From positions 1-7,088 of the forward strand of contig CAISJA010000197.1 of the NCBI GenBank assembly GCA_903885525.1: DNA of 7,088 nucleotides. Reading direction: 5' to 3'. Positions 1 to 5,503 of this stretch are shown here, one piece after another. This stretch comes from an uncultured Opitutaceae bacterium. GTDB taxonomy: Bacteria; Verrucomicrobiota; Verrucomicrobiia; Opitutales; Opitutaceae. The number at the start of each line of letters is the position of its first letter. The first letter of the stretch is position 1. The position numbers and the translations under genes are program-made. The notes below the pieces were generated by a model that searched no databases, was not told the origin of the DNA, and worked only from the letters and a program-made list of their open reading frames with translations.

Positions 1-65
1 AGATGAAGCTGGGCCTTATCTGACGGCTTCCGCGTGTCGCGGCGCGCCGGGATCGCTGGCCTTCC

Positions 66-94
66 GCCGGCCGTTCCGCCGGCCGGCTTTTTTT
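66..94 (+). terminator. Intrinsic terminator of an upstream plus-strand gene
   Basis: GCCGGCCG (66-73) pairs perfectly with CGGCCGGC (80-87) around a 6-nt loop. Seven T follow at 88-94, a textbook rho-independent terminator for plus-strand transcription. The gene it serves lies left of the window. Its stop could be the TGA at 4-6 or the TGA at 21-23, and too little sequence is present to choose. The terminator faces the rpsT terminator, so the two units converge. The 99 bases between them (95-193) hold no gene; a GC hairpin (CGCCCGG 166-172 with CCGGGCG 180-186) is the only structure seen there. Confidence 0.85.
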
Positions 95-193
95 GCGGGC
101 GCAGCTGTTCTCGGGGGGCGGGAAATGGACACCCAGCTGGCCCCGGGCGGCGGATGTTTTCTGGACGCCCGGCGGCGGGCCGGGCGCGGACGC

Positions 194-228
194 AAAAAAC
201 CCCGCAGCCGGACCGGTCGCGGGGTTTT
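194..228 (-). terminator. Intrinsic terminator of rpsT
   Basis: AAAACCCCGC (196-205) and GCGGGGTTTT (219-228) form a perfect 10-bp stem, with a nested CCGG/CCGG pairing inside the loop. Read on the minus strand, the hairpin ends in a run of six T (194-199). It lies 26 bp past the rpsT stop codon. The plus-strand tail is only four T, so termination is expected mainly on the minus strand. Confidence 0.85.
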
Positions 229-254
229 CGGAAAGGGGATCGGCCTGGGCCGGA

Positions 255-515
255 TTACTTCTTCGCGGCGAAGATGTGCTTCGCCACCTGGCTCTTGTGG
301 TGGGAGGCGGTGTTCCGGTGGATCACATCGCTCTTCACGGCCTTGTCGAGGGCGGAGGAATAGGCGATCGCCGCCGCGCGCGACTTCTCCGGGTCGGCGG
401 CGGAAGCGGTCACGGCCTTGGCGAGGGTCTTGAGGCGGGACTTGATGGTCTGGTTGCGGGCCGCATTGCGGAGGGATTTGCGGGCGGCTTTGATTGCGGA
501 CTTGGTATTGGCCAT
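255..515 (-). CDS. rpsT: 30S ribosomal protein S20
   Basis: This encodes the small, basic primary 16S rRNA-binding protein S20 of the 30S subunit. The 86-residue product starts MANTKSAIKAARKSLRNAAR, the family's typical N-terminus. It is rich in Lys, Arg and Ala, as expected for a three-helix bundle, and ends with the conserved region around DVIHRNTASHHKSQVAKH (S20 usually has a 'G-hIHKNxAARHKs' segment here). Its length matches the usual 85-90 residues. I chose the ATG at 513-515 because homologues begin MANxKSA; the frame stays open for 12 more codons to an ATG at 549-551, but that extension looks non-coding. No Shine-Dalgarno sequence precedes the start (upstream reads CACCTTTCAAACCGCC). 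The gene appears monocistronic and ends at its own terminator. Confidence 0.97.
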   Translation of the reverse strand: MANTKSAIKAARKSLRNAARNQTIKSRLKTLAKAVTASAADPEKSRAAAIAYSSALDKAVKSDVIHRNTASHHKSQVAKHIFAAKK

Positions 516-541
516 GGCGGTTTGAAAGGTGGTGAAGGGTG

Positions 542-585
542 AAGGACCCAAAATCCCCGGGGTGAGTCAAGCGCTTTCTCCCCGG
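542..585 (-). promoter_or_regulatory. Candidate rpsT promoter inside an inverted repeat
   Basis: On the minus strand a good -35 hexamer, TTGACT, lies at 565-570, about 50 bp before the rpsT start. No convincing -10 box sits at the usual spacing: the hexamer 17 bp downstream (542-547) is GTCCTT. The -35 lies in the loop of an inverted repeat, CCGGGG (557-562) with CCCCGG (580-585), which could be an operator or simply GC-rich chance. The call rests on the -35 and its position alone. Confidence 0.3.
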
Positions 586-590
586 AGTGC

Positions 591-706
591 AGCCGCGCCC
601 CACGGTCTTTTGTTTTGAGACATCGTTCCCGCTGAATGATCACGAGGGCGCGAAGCCCGGCCTGCTCTGACGGCCAGGCCAAAACAAAAGACCATGAGCC
701 GCGCCC
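591..706. mobile_element. 96-bp mini-transposon-like element with 10-bp direct repeats
   Basis: The left end CACGGTCTTTTGTTTTG (601-617) and the reverse complement of the right end (680-696), CATGGTCTTTTGTTTTG, match at 16 of 17 positions. The exact 10-mer AGCCGCGCCC directly abuts both ends (591-600 and 697-706), as a target-site duplication would. The 62-bp interior has no plausible gene. It holds a GGCCTG/CAGGCC hairpin (659-664, 675-680) and a small GC hairpin near 647-658. The element lies between the rnpB terminator and the putative rpsT promoter, so it disrupts no gene. A 10-bp duplication and CA-starting ends would suit an IS4/IS231-like transposase acting in trans, but no transposase is present here, so the family is a guess. 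A chance or regulatory inverted repeat is the alternative. Confidence 0.55.
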
Positions 707-743
707 GCACCGCGGCCCCCGGGAGCGGGCCGGGCCGGGGGCG

Positions 744-785
744 AAAAATGGCGCGGGGCGCGCCGTGGATGACAACGCGCCCCGC
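744..785 (-). terminator. Intrinsic terminator of rnpB
   Basis: GCGGGGCGCG (753-762) and CGCGCCCCGC (776-785) form a perfect 10-bp, all-GC stem with a 13-nt loop. On the minus strand the stem is followed by GCCA and then five T (744-748). It begins about 10 nt past the RNase P RNA P1 helix. The T run is short and set back four bases, so it may be a weaker terminator, or the hairpin may guide 3'-end processing. Confidence 0.65.
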
Positions 786-794
786 ATGTTGGGT

Positions 795-1211
795 CTAACT
801 TCGAAACCGGTAAGCCGGATTTTGTCCGGCGCCGCGTGGAGGCGCCGTGATCTTCATTTCTCTCAATCCCCGCCGAAGCGGGGCTGCCCGCCGCTGCCCG
901 GCTTGCGCCGGACGCGGGCGGATGCGGCATACCCGCGGCTAAAGGACGGGCCGTCCAGCCGCCTATTCTGCCTTGCACCGGACTGGGTTTTTCGTGCCGC
1001 CGTCGTTGCCTTCGGCGCGGTGGGCTCTTACCCCACCTTTTCATCCTTACCACCCGGTTGCCCGGATGGCGGTCTGTTTTCTGTGACACTCTCCGTCACG
1101 GCGCCTTGACGCGCCGCGCCCGCGCTTTCACGCGGAGTCCTGCCCTGGGGTGTCCGGACTTTCCTCTCCTGGTCAAAGAACCCGGAGCGAAGATCTGGCC
1201 CCGAAGCTAGA
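795..1211 (-). ncRNA. rnpB: RNase P RNA, bacterial class A
   Basis: This is the catalytic RNA of ribonuclease P, which removes 5' leaders from pre-tRNAs together with the RnpA protein. On the minus strand the diagnostic segments appear in order: GAGGAAAGTCCGGACACC near the 5' end, GGTAAGGATGAAAAGGTG then GGTAAGAGCCCACCG in the middle, GCAAGGCAGAATAGG, a P15 region with GGACGGCCCGTCC, and ACAAAATCCGGCTTACCGG near the 3' end. The ends are set by helix P1: the minus-strand sequence at 1210-1197 pairs with that at 808-795 over 14 bp, including four G-U pairs. Length is about 415 nt, normal for class A. The L15 loop lacks the GGU tRNA-binding triplet of E. coli. A promoter and a terminator bracket the gene, so it is a separate unit. 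Confidence 0.96.
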
Positions 1212-1217
1212 AGGGCG

Positions 1218-1245
1218 AACCTAGCCCCGGTCCTGCCAAACGCAA
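1218..1245 (-). promoter_or_regulatory. Candidate sigma-70-type promoter of rnpB
   Basis: On the minus strand TTGCGT (1240-1245) and TAGGTT (1218-1223) are separated by 16 bp. Seven bases downstream lies position 1210-1211, exactly where helix P1 of RNase P RNA begins, so transcription would start at the mature 5' end. The hexamers are mediocre matches to TTGACA/TATAAT; the fit to the RNA end is the stronger argument. The remaining bases up to the kinase start (1246-1327) hold TTGACC at 1279-1284 on the plus strand, with no clear -10 partner. Confidence 0.5.
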
Positions 1246-1327
1246 GGGGGCATTCGGGGCGCCCGCGCGGCGCGACACTTGACCCGGCAGGCGTTCGCTC
1301 CAAGCCTGCGGCACAGCTTTCGCGTTC

Positions 1328-2449
1328 ATGCCCGGCTCCTCGCCCCAATTCCCTCCCCCCGCTCCGCCGCTGTCCCGCCGGCTCCTGGACTGGGCCCTGA
1401 CTCCGCTCAACCGGGGTGCCAACCTCGACACCTGGCAATCGGTCCTGGCCGTCGTGCTGCTGGTCGCGATCATCGGCCTCTTTGATTTTCTCACGGGGGT
1501 CCGGGTCAACCTCGCCCTGGTTTATGTGGTACCGGTGACCCTCAGCGTGGTCTGGCTGGGCTGGCAGGCTGGTTGCCTCACCGGCTTTGCCAGCGTCCTG
1601 ATCCGCGTCGTCGGCGATGTGGCAGCCGGCGGCTACACCGCCGGCATCATAACCGTCTTCTGGAACCGGCTGATCGACTTCGCCATCTACTGCGTGCTGG
1701 CCGGCATCCTGCACGCGCTGGTGACGCTGCAGCGCCAGCTCGAACAGCGCGTCCGGGAGCGGACCGAGGCCCTGGCCCGCTCCTTGCGGGAACGCGAGGA
1801 ATTGCAGCGCCAGCTCTTCAACATCAGCCGGCGTGAACGGGCGAGCATCGGGCATGAACTCCACGACGGACTCGGCCAGCATCTCACCGCCACTTCCATG
1901 GCGGCCAAGCTGCTCGGCAACCGCCTGCAGGCGGAAGCCCATCCCGCCGAACCTGAAGCCCGCACCGTGCTCCGCCTGATCCAGGAGGGCATCGCCCAGA
2001 GCCGGCAGATCGCCCGCGGACTGCTGCTGGCCTCGATCGAGCCCGACCAGCTCGCCGGCGAATTGGAGGAGCTCTGCACGGGCCTGCAGCACGAGCTGAG
2101 CGTTCCCTGCCATTTCGCCCGGGAAGGCGAGCCCGCCGGCATCGACGTCGGCCAGGCCTCGCACCTGTATTACATCGCCCAGGAAGCCGCCCGCAACGCC
2201 CTCCGCCACGGCGGGCCCACCCGGCTGGACATCCGGCTCCGCCACACTCCCACGCAGGTGGACCTCACCGTCACCGACAACGGCCGCGGGTTGCCCACCC
2301 CTGTCACCGGCAGCGGCATGGGCCTGCGCATCATGGCGCACCGGGCCCAGTTGATCGGCGCCACCTTCGCCGTGGAGCCCGGCCCGGGCGGCCGCGGCCT
2401 GTGCGTATCCTGCACCCTGCCGGTGCTCTCCGCCACCTCGGCAAGCTGA
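1328..2449 (+). CDS. Membrane sensor histidine kinase, HisKA_3 (NarX/DegS-like) family
   Basis: This is the sensor of a two-component system; it should autophosphorylate and pass the phosphate to the regulator encoded next. The 373-residue protein has a Pro-rich cytoplasmic N-terminus, then about four membrane segments (roughly 38-56, 60-78, 80-98 and 105-131) with short loops and no large periplasmic domain, so the signal may be sensed within or at the membrane. A coiled-coil linker (135-165) leads to the HisKA_3 dimerisation domain with RRERASIGHELHDGLGQHL; H179 in ELHD is the expected phosphoacceptor. The ATPase domain follows: N box YYIAQEAARNALRHG (N290), G1 box DNGRGLP (317-323), G2 box GSGMGLRIM (328-336). 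The start is the first in-frame ATG and has no Shine-Dalgarno. The stimulus cannot be read from the sequence. Confidence 0.93.
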   Translation: MPGSSPQFPPPAPPLSRRLLDWALTPLNRGANLDTWQSVLAVVLLVAIIGLFDFLTGVRVNLALVYVVPVTLSVVWLGWQAGCLTGFASVLIRVVGDVAAGGYTAGIITVFWNRLIDFAIYCVLAGILHALVTLQRQLEQRVRERTEALARSLREREELQRQLFNISRRERASIGHELHDGLGQHLTATSMAAKLLGNRLQAEAHPAEPEARTVLRLIQEGIAQSRQIARGLLLASIEPDQLAGELEELCTGLQHELSVPCHFAREGEPAGIDVGQASHLYYIAQEAARNALRHGGPTRLDIRLRHTPTQVDLTVTDNGRGLPTPVTGSGMGLRIMAHRAQLIGATFAVEPGPGGRGLCVSCTLPVLSATSAS

Positions 2450-2607
2450 ATCGAGCCCATGCTCCTGCCCTCCACCTCAACACCGGGGAGTCCGGCCCAG
2501 CCCAGGGACAGCGTCGCCTGCCTCGCCCCTGCCCACCCCCACTGCCAGGCCTGCCCAGCAGAGGGATTGCCCTCCGCCCTCCGCCCGCTGTCTTTCCCCC
2601 CGGCCGC
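2450..2607 (+). other. C-rich spacer between kinase and regulator genes
   Basis: These 158 bases separate the kinase stop from the regulator start. C makes up half of them (79 of 158 by hand count), with long pyrimidine runs such as 2521-2540 and 2591-2602. The regulator frame stays open through it from 2401, but the translation is Pro-rich and unlike a receiver domain, so it is probably untranslated. I see no clear promoter or hairpin terminator. C-rich, G-poor RNA of this kind is what Rho prefers, so partial Rho-dependent uncoupling of the two genes is possible. Confidence 0.35.
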
Positions 2608-3261
2608 ATGAGCACCCGCATTTTCATCGCCGATGACCACCCGCTCGTCCGGGAATGGCTGTCGGCCCTGCTGCGGCAGCAGCCTGATCTCACCCTGGCC
2701 GGAGAGGCGAACGATGCGGCCACCGCCCTTGCCGCCATGCTGGCGGATCCCCCGGATGTCGCCATCGTCGACCTGTCGCTGAAAAATTCCTCCGGCCTGG
2801 ACCTCATCAAGGATCTGGCCGAGCACCTCCCCGGCACCCAGGCCATCGTGCTGTCGATGCATGATGAAGTTTTCTACGCCGAACGCGCCTTGCGCGCCGG
2901 CGCCCGTGGCTACGTGGCCAAGCAGGAGGCCACGGAGCGCATCCTAGAGGCCATTCGCACGGTGCAGACCGGCCGGATTTTCGCAAGCCCGGGTCTGCTC
3001 GCCCAGCTGGCCGAACGCATGGTCGGCCGGGTGCCGGGGGCAACGGGCGGCACCGTGGAGACGCTGAGCGACCGTGAACTGGATGTGTTCCGTCGCCTGG
3101 GGCGCGGACAAACCACCCGGCAAGTGGCCGGCGACCTCGGTATCAGCATCAAGACGGTGCAGGCCTACTGCGCCCGCATCAAGGAGAAGCTCAGCCTGGC
3201 CAATGGGGCCGAATTGGTCCGCGAAGCCGTGCGCTGGACGGAGCAGCAGGCTCACCCCTGA
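2608..3261 (+). CDS. NarL/FixJ-family response regulator (REC + LuxR-type HTH)
   Basis: This is a DNA-binding response regulator, most likely the partner of the kinase just upstream, since HisKA_3 kinases characteristically pair with NarL-type regulators. The 217-residue protein starts MSTRIFIADDHPLVREWL, so the receiver begins at once: acidic pair D9/D10, phosphoacceptor D55 in VAIVDLSL, S83 in VLSMHD, and K105 in GYVAKQ. A linker around 137-150 leads to a LuxR-type HTH (about 152-210) with LSDRELDVFRRLGRGQTTRQ and the recognition helix around SIKTVQAYCARIKEKL. I chose the ATG at 2608 because it places the receiver's first strand at the N-terminus; an in-frame ATG at 2401 would add 69 Pro-rich residues and overlap the kinase gene. 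No Shine-Dalgarno is visible. Targets are unknown, but the DUF535 gene downstream is a candidate. Confidence 0.95.
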   Translation: MSTRIFIADDHPLVREWLSALLRQQPDLTLAGEANDAATALAAMLADPPDVAIVDLSLKNSSGLDLIKDLAEHLPGTQAIVLSMHDEVFYAERALRAGARGYVAKQEATERILEAIRTVQTGRIFASPGLLAQLAERMVGRVPGATGGTVETLSDRELDVFRRLGRGQTTRQVAGDLGISIKTVQAYCARIKEKLSLANGAELVREAVRWTEQQAHP

Positions 3262-3304
3262 CCGCCCCGCCGCCACTCTCTTTCTCCACCCGCTTTTGCA
3301 GTGC

Positions 3305-3323
3305 TGTCAGGCGGGGCCTGACA
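3305..3323. repeat. 19-bp palindrome between regulator and DUF535 genes
   Basis: TGTCAGGC (3305-3312) and GCCTGACA (3316-3323) are perfect inverted repeats around GGG. The site lies 44 bp after the regulator stop and 56 bp before the DUF535 start. There is no T run on either strand, so it is a poor intrinsic terminator; an operator for a dimeric regulator is more plausible. Either role is inferred. Confidence 0.5.
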
Positions 3324-3339
3324 ACCGATTTGGCCGTCG

Positions 3340-3373
3340 CCGGACAGACACCGGACGATTCCCCCGCTAGAAT
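3340..3373 (+). promoter_or_regulatory. Candidate promoter and direct-repeat operator of the DUF535 gene
   Basis: TAGAAT (3368-3373) matches the -10 consensus at five of six positions. No -35 hexamer stands at 16-18 bp; instead two CCGGAC repeats (3340-3345, 3351-3356) lie 11 bp apart, one helical turn, covering the -35 region. This is the usual layout of an activator-dependent promoter. The expected transcription start falls at about 3379-3381, on the ATG itself, suggesting a leaderless mRNA. All of this is reading of short motifs. Confidence 0.4.
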
Positions 3374-3378
3374 GGGGC

Positions 3379-4494
3379 ATGGTATCATCCTTGGCCGCAA
3401 AAATTTTCCCGCCCAAAGCCACGACCGCGCCCGCACGCCGCATCTCCATTTGGAAAGCCTCGGCGCAGGTGGAAACACCGGCCCATGCCCGTTCCTTGCG
3501 CAGCCGGGCCAAATTCCTGCTGCGGGCCTGGACCCGTCCCCGCCTGACCCAAGTCTGGCTCAGCCGGCTGGTGCAGCCGGATGTCTCGCCGCTCTGGACC
3601 CTCCGTCCGCGCCTCGCCACCAAACTCCAGCGGCCTTACGTCTCCGCCGAATGGGGCGCCGCCGAAAGATTCGCCGCCCTGCTGGGCCACTACACATTGC
3701 TGCCCCGCCTGCTCGCCCCCCGGGCCATGGAGCTCGCCTACGCCTCAGGCCTGGACCTGCTTGAGCTGCATCACACCACCACAGACCGCCGGCTGCGGCT
3801 GCGACTGTGTTATCAGGACCAGTTTGAAAAGGAGGGCGAACTCACGCTCGCCGTCGTCGAGGGCACCACCGGTCTCACCCTCGCCGGGCTGACCTTCTGC
3901 CTCGCCCAGAACACCGGACGGCGCATCGCCATCATCGGCGGGCTGCAAGCCCATCCCGACCCCCGCATCCGCAGGCTGATCCATGAGGTGGCGAAGGAGA
4001 TGCACGGCCTCCGCCCCAAGGCCTTTGCGCTGTGGGCGCTACAGCAGCTCTGCACCGCCTGGCAGATTGAGGAGCTCCAGGGGGTCTGCGATACCCAGCA
4101 CATCTATCGCCACCGCCACAAGCGCCGTCAGATCGCCGCCTCCTACGATGAGTTCTGGGGTGAAAGCGACGGCCGGCAATTGCCCGGCGGCGGCTGGGCG
4201 CTTCCCCTGCAGCCGCGCCTCCGCCCCCGCGAGGAACTCAAGGCCAGCCGGCGCAAGCAGCACGAGCGACGTTACGCCCTGCTCGGTGAAATCCAGACCC
4301 AGCTGCTGGCCGCCCTGCTCGATTATTCTCCCGGCCCAACCGTGGCTCAGATTCCCCTCCAGCCGCGGGTCTTTTCGTTTGTCACGAAGGAGCCGGCGGC
4401 CCCCGCAGCCAATCCATCGGCCTCCGCCCCGGCTCCGGCCCAGTCCTCCGGGCCGGCCCAGTCCCGGCCGCCGGCGCTCAACCACTCCTACTGA
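3379..4494 (+). CDS. DUF535 family protein (VirK/YbjX-like)
   Basis: The 371-residue product belongs to the DUF535 family, typified by enterobacterial YbjX and Shigella VirK. Members have been linked to envelope properties, virulence and antimicrobial-peptide resistance, but no biochemical activity is established to my knowledge. The family core is seen at about residues 95-310: a LLGHY segment (101-105), GELTLAVVEG near 153-162, LTFCLA (171-176), IIGGLQAHPDPRIRRLIHEV (185-204), the HGLRPK motif (209-214), YDEFWGE (256-262), and the basic segment KASRRKQHERRYALL. The N-terminal 50 residues are basic with no signal peptide or clear membrane segment. The C-terminus from about 338 is a low-complexity Ala/Pro/Ser tail. 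The ATG is the only sensible start; the next Met is at residue 117, inside the core. It follows the regulator by 117 bp and converges on the zinc-ribbon gene 16 bp away. Confidence 0.85.
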   Translation: MVSSLAAKIFPPKATTAPARRISIWKASAQVETPAHARSLRSRAKFLLRAWTRPRLTQVWLSRLVQPDVSPLWTLRPRLATKLQRPYVSAEWGAAERFAALLGHYTLLPRLLAPRAMELAYASGLDLLELHHTTTDRRLRLRLCYQDQFEKEGELTLAVVEGTTGLTLAGLTFCLAQNTGRRIAIIGGLQAHPDPRIRRLIHEVAKEMHGLRPKAFALWALQQLCTAWQIEELQGVCDTQHIYRHRHKRRQIAASYDEFWGESDGRQLPGGGWALPLQPRLRPREELKASRRKQHERRYALLGEIQTQLLAALLDYSPGPTVAQIPLQPRVFSFVTKEPAAPAANPSASAPAPAQSSGPAQSRPPALNHSY

Positions 4495-4514
4495 GCGGCG
4501 CGACGGGGGCTCAG
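4491..4514. repeat. Inverted repeat spanning the two convergent stop codons
   Basis: CTGAGC (4491-4496) and GCTCAG (4509-4514) are exact inverted repeats. The left arm contains the TGA of the DUF535 gene, and the right arm contains the minus-strand TGA of the zinc-ribbon gene. A 12-nt GC-rich loop lies between them. No T run follows on either strand, so no intrinsic terminator can be called for this pair. The arms are short enough to be coincidental. Confidence 0.3.
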
Positions 4515-5218
4515 CGTTCCCAGACGACGATCCGCGTGCACTGGTCGCAGGTGGCGATCTCGTCGCCCTTGCGCGCCTCGAATTCGACGTTTGCCGACAC
4601 CTTCATGTGGCACCCGCCGCAGCGTCCGGCGTGCACCGGCACGCAGACGGGATGTCCGGGCTTCCGGGCGATCCGGTCGTAGACCTTGAGCTGGTCCTCG
4701 GGCACCAGCGCCCGGGCCGCCGCCACGACCGCCGCCGCGGCCTGCTGCTCACCCTGGAGTTGCGCCTCACGGGCACGCAGGCTCTTGAGCTTGGCCTCAT
4801 ACCCGGAAATGTTCGCCTTGAGCTCCGCCTCGGCGACCGCAAAGCGCCGCTTGGCCTCGTCGATCTCGTACATCACCTTCAGCTCGGCCTCCTCGAAGCC
4901 GGCGATGGCGGTCTCCATCGTCTCAATCTCATGCGTCAGGGCGCGATACTCATCGTTCTTGCGCACCTCGAGCTGCTGGGTGCGGTATTTGCCGGCTTTT
5001 TCCTCGGAGCCCTTGATGTCGTTCTCCAGGGATTTCTTCTTCGCCTCCAACCCGTGCCATTCGGCCTTGGCGGTCTCGATCGCCGCGCGCTCGGCGGCGA
5101 TCCTCGCCTCAATGCCCGCAATCTCGCGCGGCACCGACTGCAGTTGCTGCTCCAGCGCCAGACGCTTCGTATCCCGTTCCTGCAGCGCCAGCAAATTGCC
5201 CAGATTGATCAAACCCAT
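4511..5218 (-). CDS. Coiled-coil C4-type zinc-ribbon protein (CT398/HP0958-like)
   Basis: The 235-residue protein has a long helical hairpin followed by a C-terminal zinc ribbon (the zf-RING_7 / old DUF164 family). Residues 10-170 are almost entirely Glu/Lys/Ala/Arg/Leu-rich coiled coil, with the family hallmark RKNDEYRALTHEIETME (86-102) near its middle. The zinc site is C200-G-G-C203 and C224-D-Q-C227, all four ligands present. Length is typical. Studied relatives are Chlamydia CT398 and Helicobacter HP0958, reported to bind the sigma-54 factor RpoN; HP0958 also acts in flagellar biogenesis. The role here is therefore likely as a protein or RNA adaptor, but the function is not established for this organism. 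The gene stands alone, convergent with DUF535 and divergent from gyrB. No Shine-Dalgarno is seen; a G6 run lies about 14 nt too far upstream. Confidence 0.9.
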   Translation of the reverse strand: MGLINLGNLLALQERDTKRLALEQQLQSVPREIAGIEARIAAERAAIETAKAEWHGLEAKKKSLENDIKGSEEKAGKYRTQQLEVRKNDEYRALTHEIETMETAIAGFEEAELKVMYEIDEAKRRFAVAEAELKANISGYEAKLKSLRAREAQLQGEQQAAAAVVAAARALVPEDQLKVYDRIARKPGHPVCVPVHAGRCGGCHMKVSANVEFEARKGDEIATCDQCTRIVVWER

Positions 5219-5300
5219 GCGCCGACATTGCGCCCCCCTGCCGGCCCGTCAAACGAATCCGCCCAGCCAGTCGCCGCCTGCGGTGCCAACCCCCTAAACC

Positions 5301-5335
5301 GCCCCGGCGTCTCTTCGCGCAGACGATACCGGGGC
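5301..5335 (-). promoter_or_regulatory. Strong hairpin in the zinc-ribbon gene leader
   Basis: GCCCCGG (5301-5307) pairs with CCGGGGC (5329-5335), and CGTCT (5308-5312) with AGACG (5321-5325). The result is a 12-bp stem with one 3-nt bulge (ATA, 5326-5328) and an 8-nt loop. It lies about 83 bp upstream of the zinc-ribbon start on the minus strand, and also upstream of gyrB on the plus strand. No T run follows it on either strand. It could be a structured 5' leader or an operator; the rest of 5219-5368 shows nothing else. Confidence 0.4.
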
Positions 5336-5370
5336 ACCCGGCTGGGCCGCCTCCAAAGCGCATCGCTCAT

Positions 5371-5409
5371 GATATTATTATTTGTTGTTTATCAACAATT
5401 AACAATATC
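5371..5409. repeat. 39-bp AT-rich imperfect palindrome upstream of gyrB
   Basis: The 17-bp arm at 5371-5387 (GATATTATTATTTGTTG) matches the reverse complement of 5393-5409 (CAACAATTAACAATATC) at 15 of 17 positions, with loop TTTAT. Only 7 of the 39 bases are G or C, against a GC-rich surrounding. It lies about 95 bp before the gyrB ATG and probably holds or overlaps the gyrB promoter, although I cannot fix -35 and -10 boxes. TTATCAACA (5389-5397) is one base from the DnaA-box consensus TTATCCACA, but a single near-match means little. Confidence 0.6.
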
Positions 5410-5503
5410 GGAATGCCGTTGCCAAATAGTGGAAGATTACCGGCGAAAATCGTTGTACGACGGCTCCGATTCCGAGACCATTTTGCCACCCATTCCCCCC
5501 TTG

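Noticed and set aside
516..551. N-terminal extension of S20 from an upstream in-frame ATG
   Set aside because: S20 homologues start at MANxKSA, and the 12 extra residues resemble no part of the family.
636..1109. Plus-strand frame across the rnpB locus
   Set aside because: It is antisense to a structured RNA gene and has no family resemblance.
1028..2341. Minus-strand open frame (437 codons) covering part of rnpB and the kinase gene
   Set aside because: It runs through RNase P RNA and antisense to a kinase with intact motifs; its composition is that of a shadow frame.
5389..5397. DnaA-box-like TTATCAACA as sign of a replication origin
   Set aside because: There is only one near-match, with no cluster of boxes and no dnaA or dnaN in view, so an origin cannot be supported from this window.
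5369..5503. 45-codon N-terminal extension of GyrB from the ATG at 5369
   Set aside because: The frame is open, but the stretch is AT-rich, contains the palindrome and the likely promoter, and lengthens GyrB beyond the normal N-terminus. N-terminal peptide or transcript-start data could overturn this.
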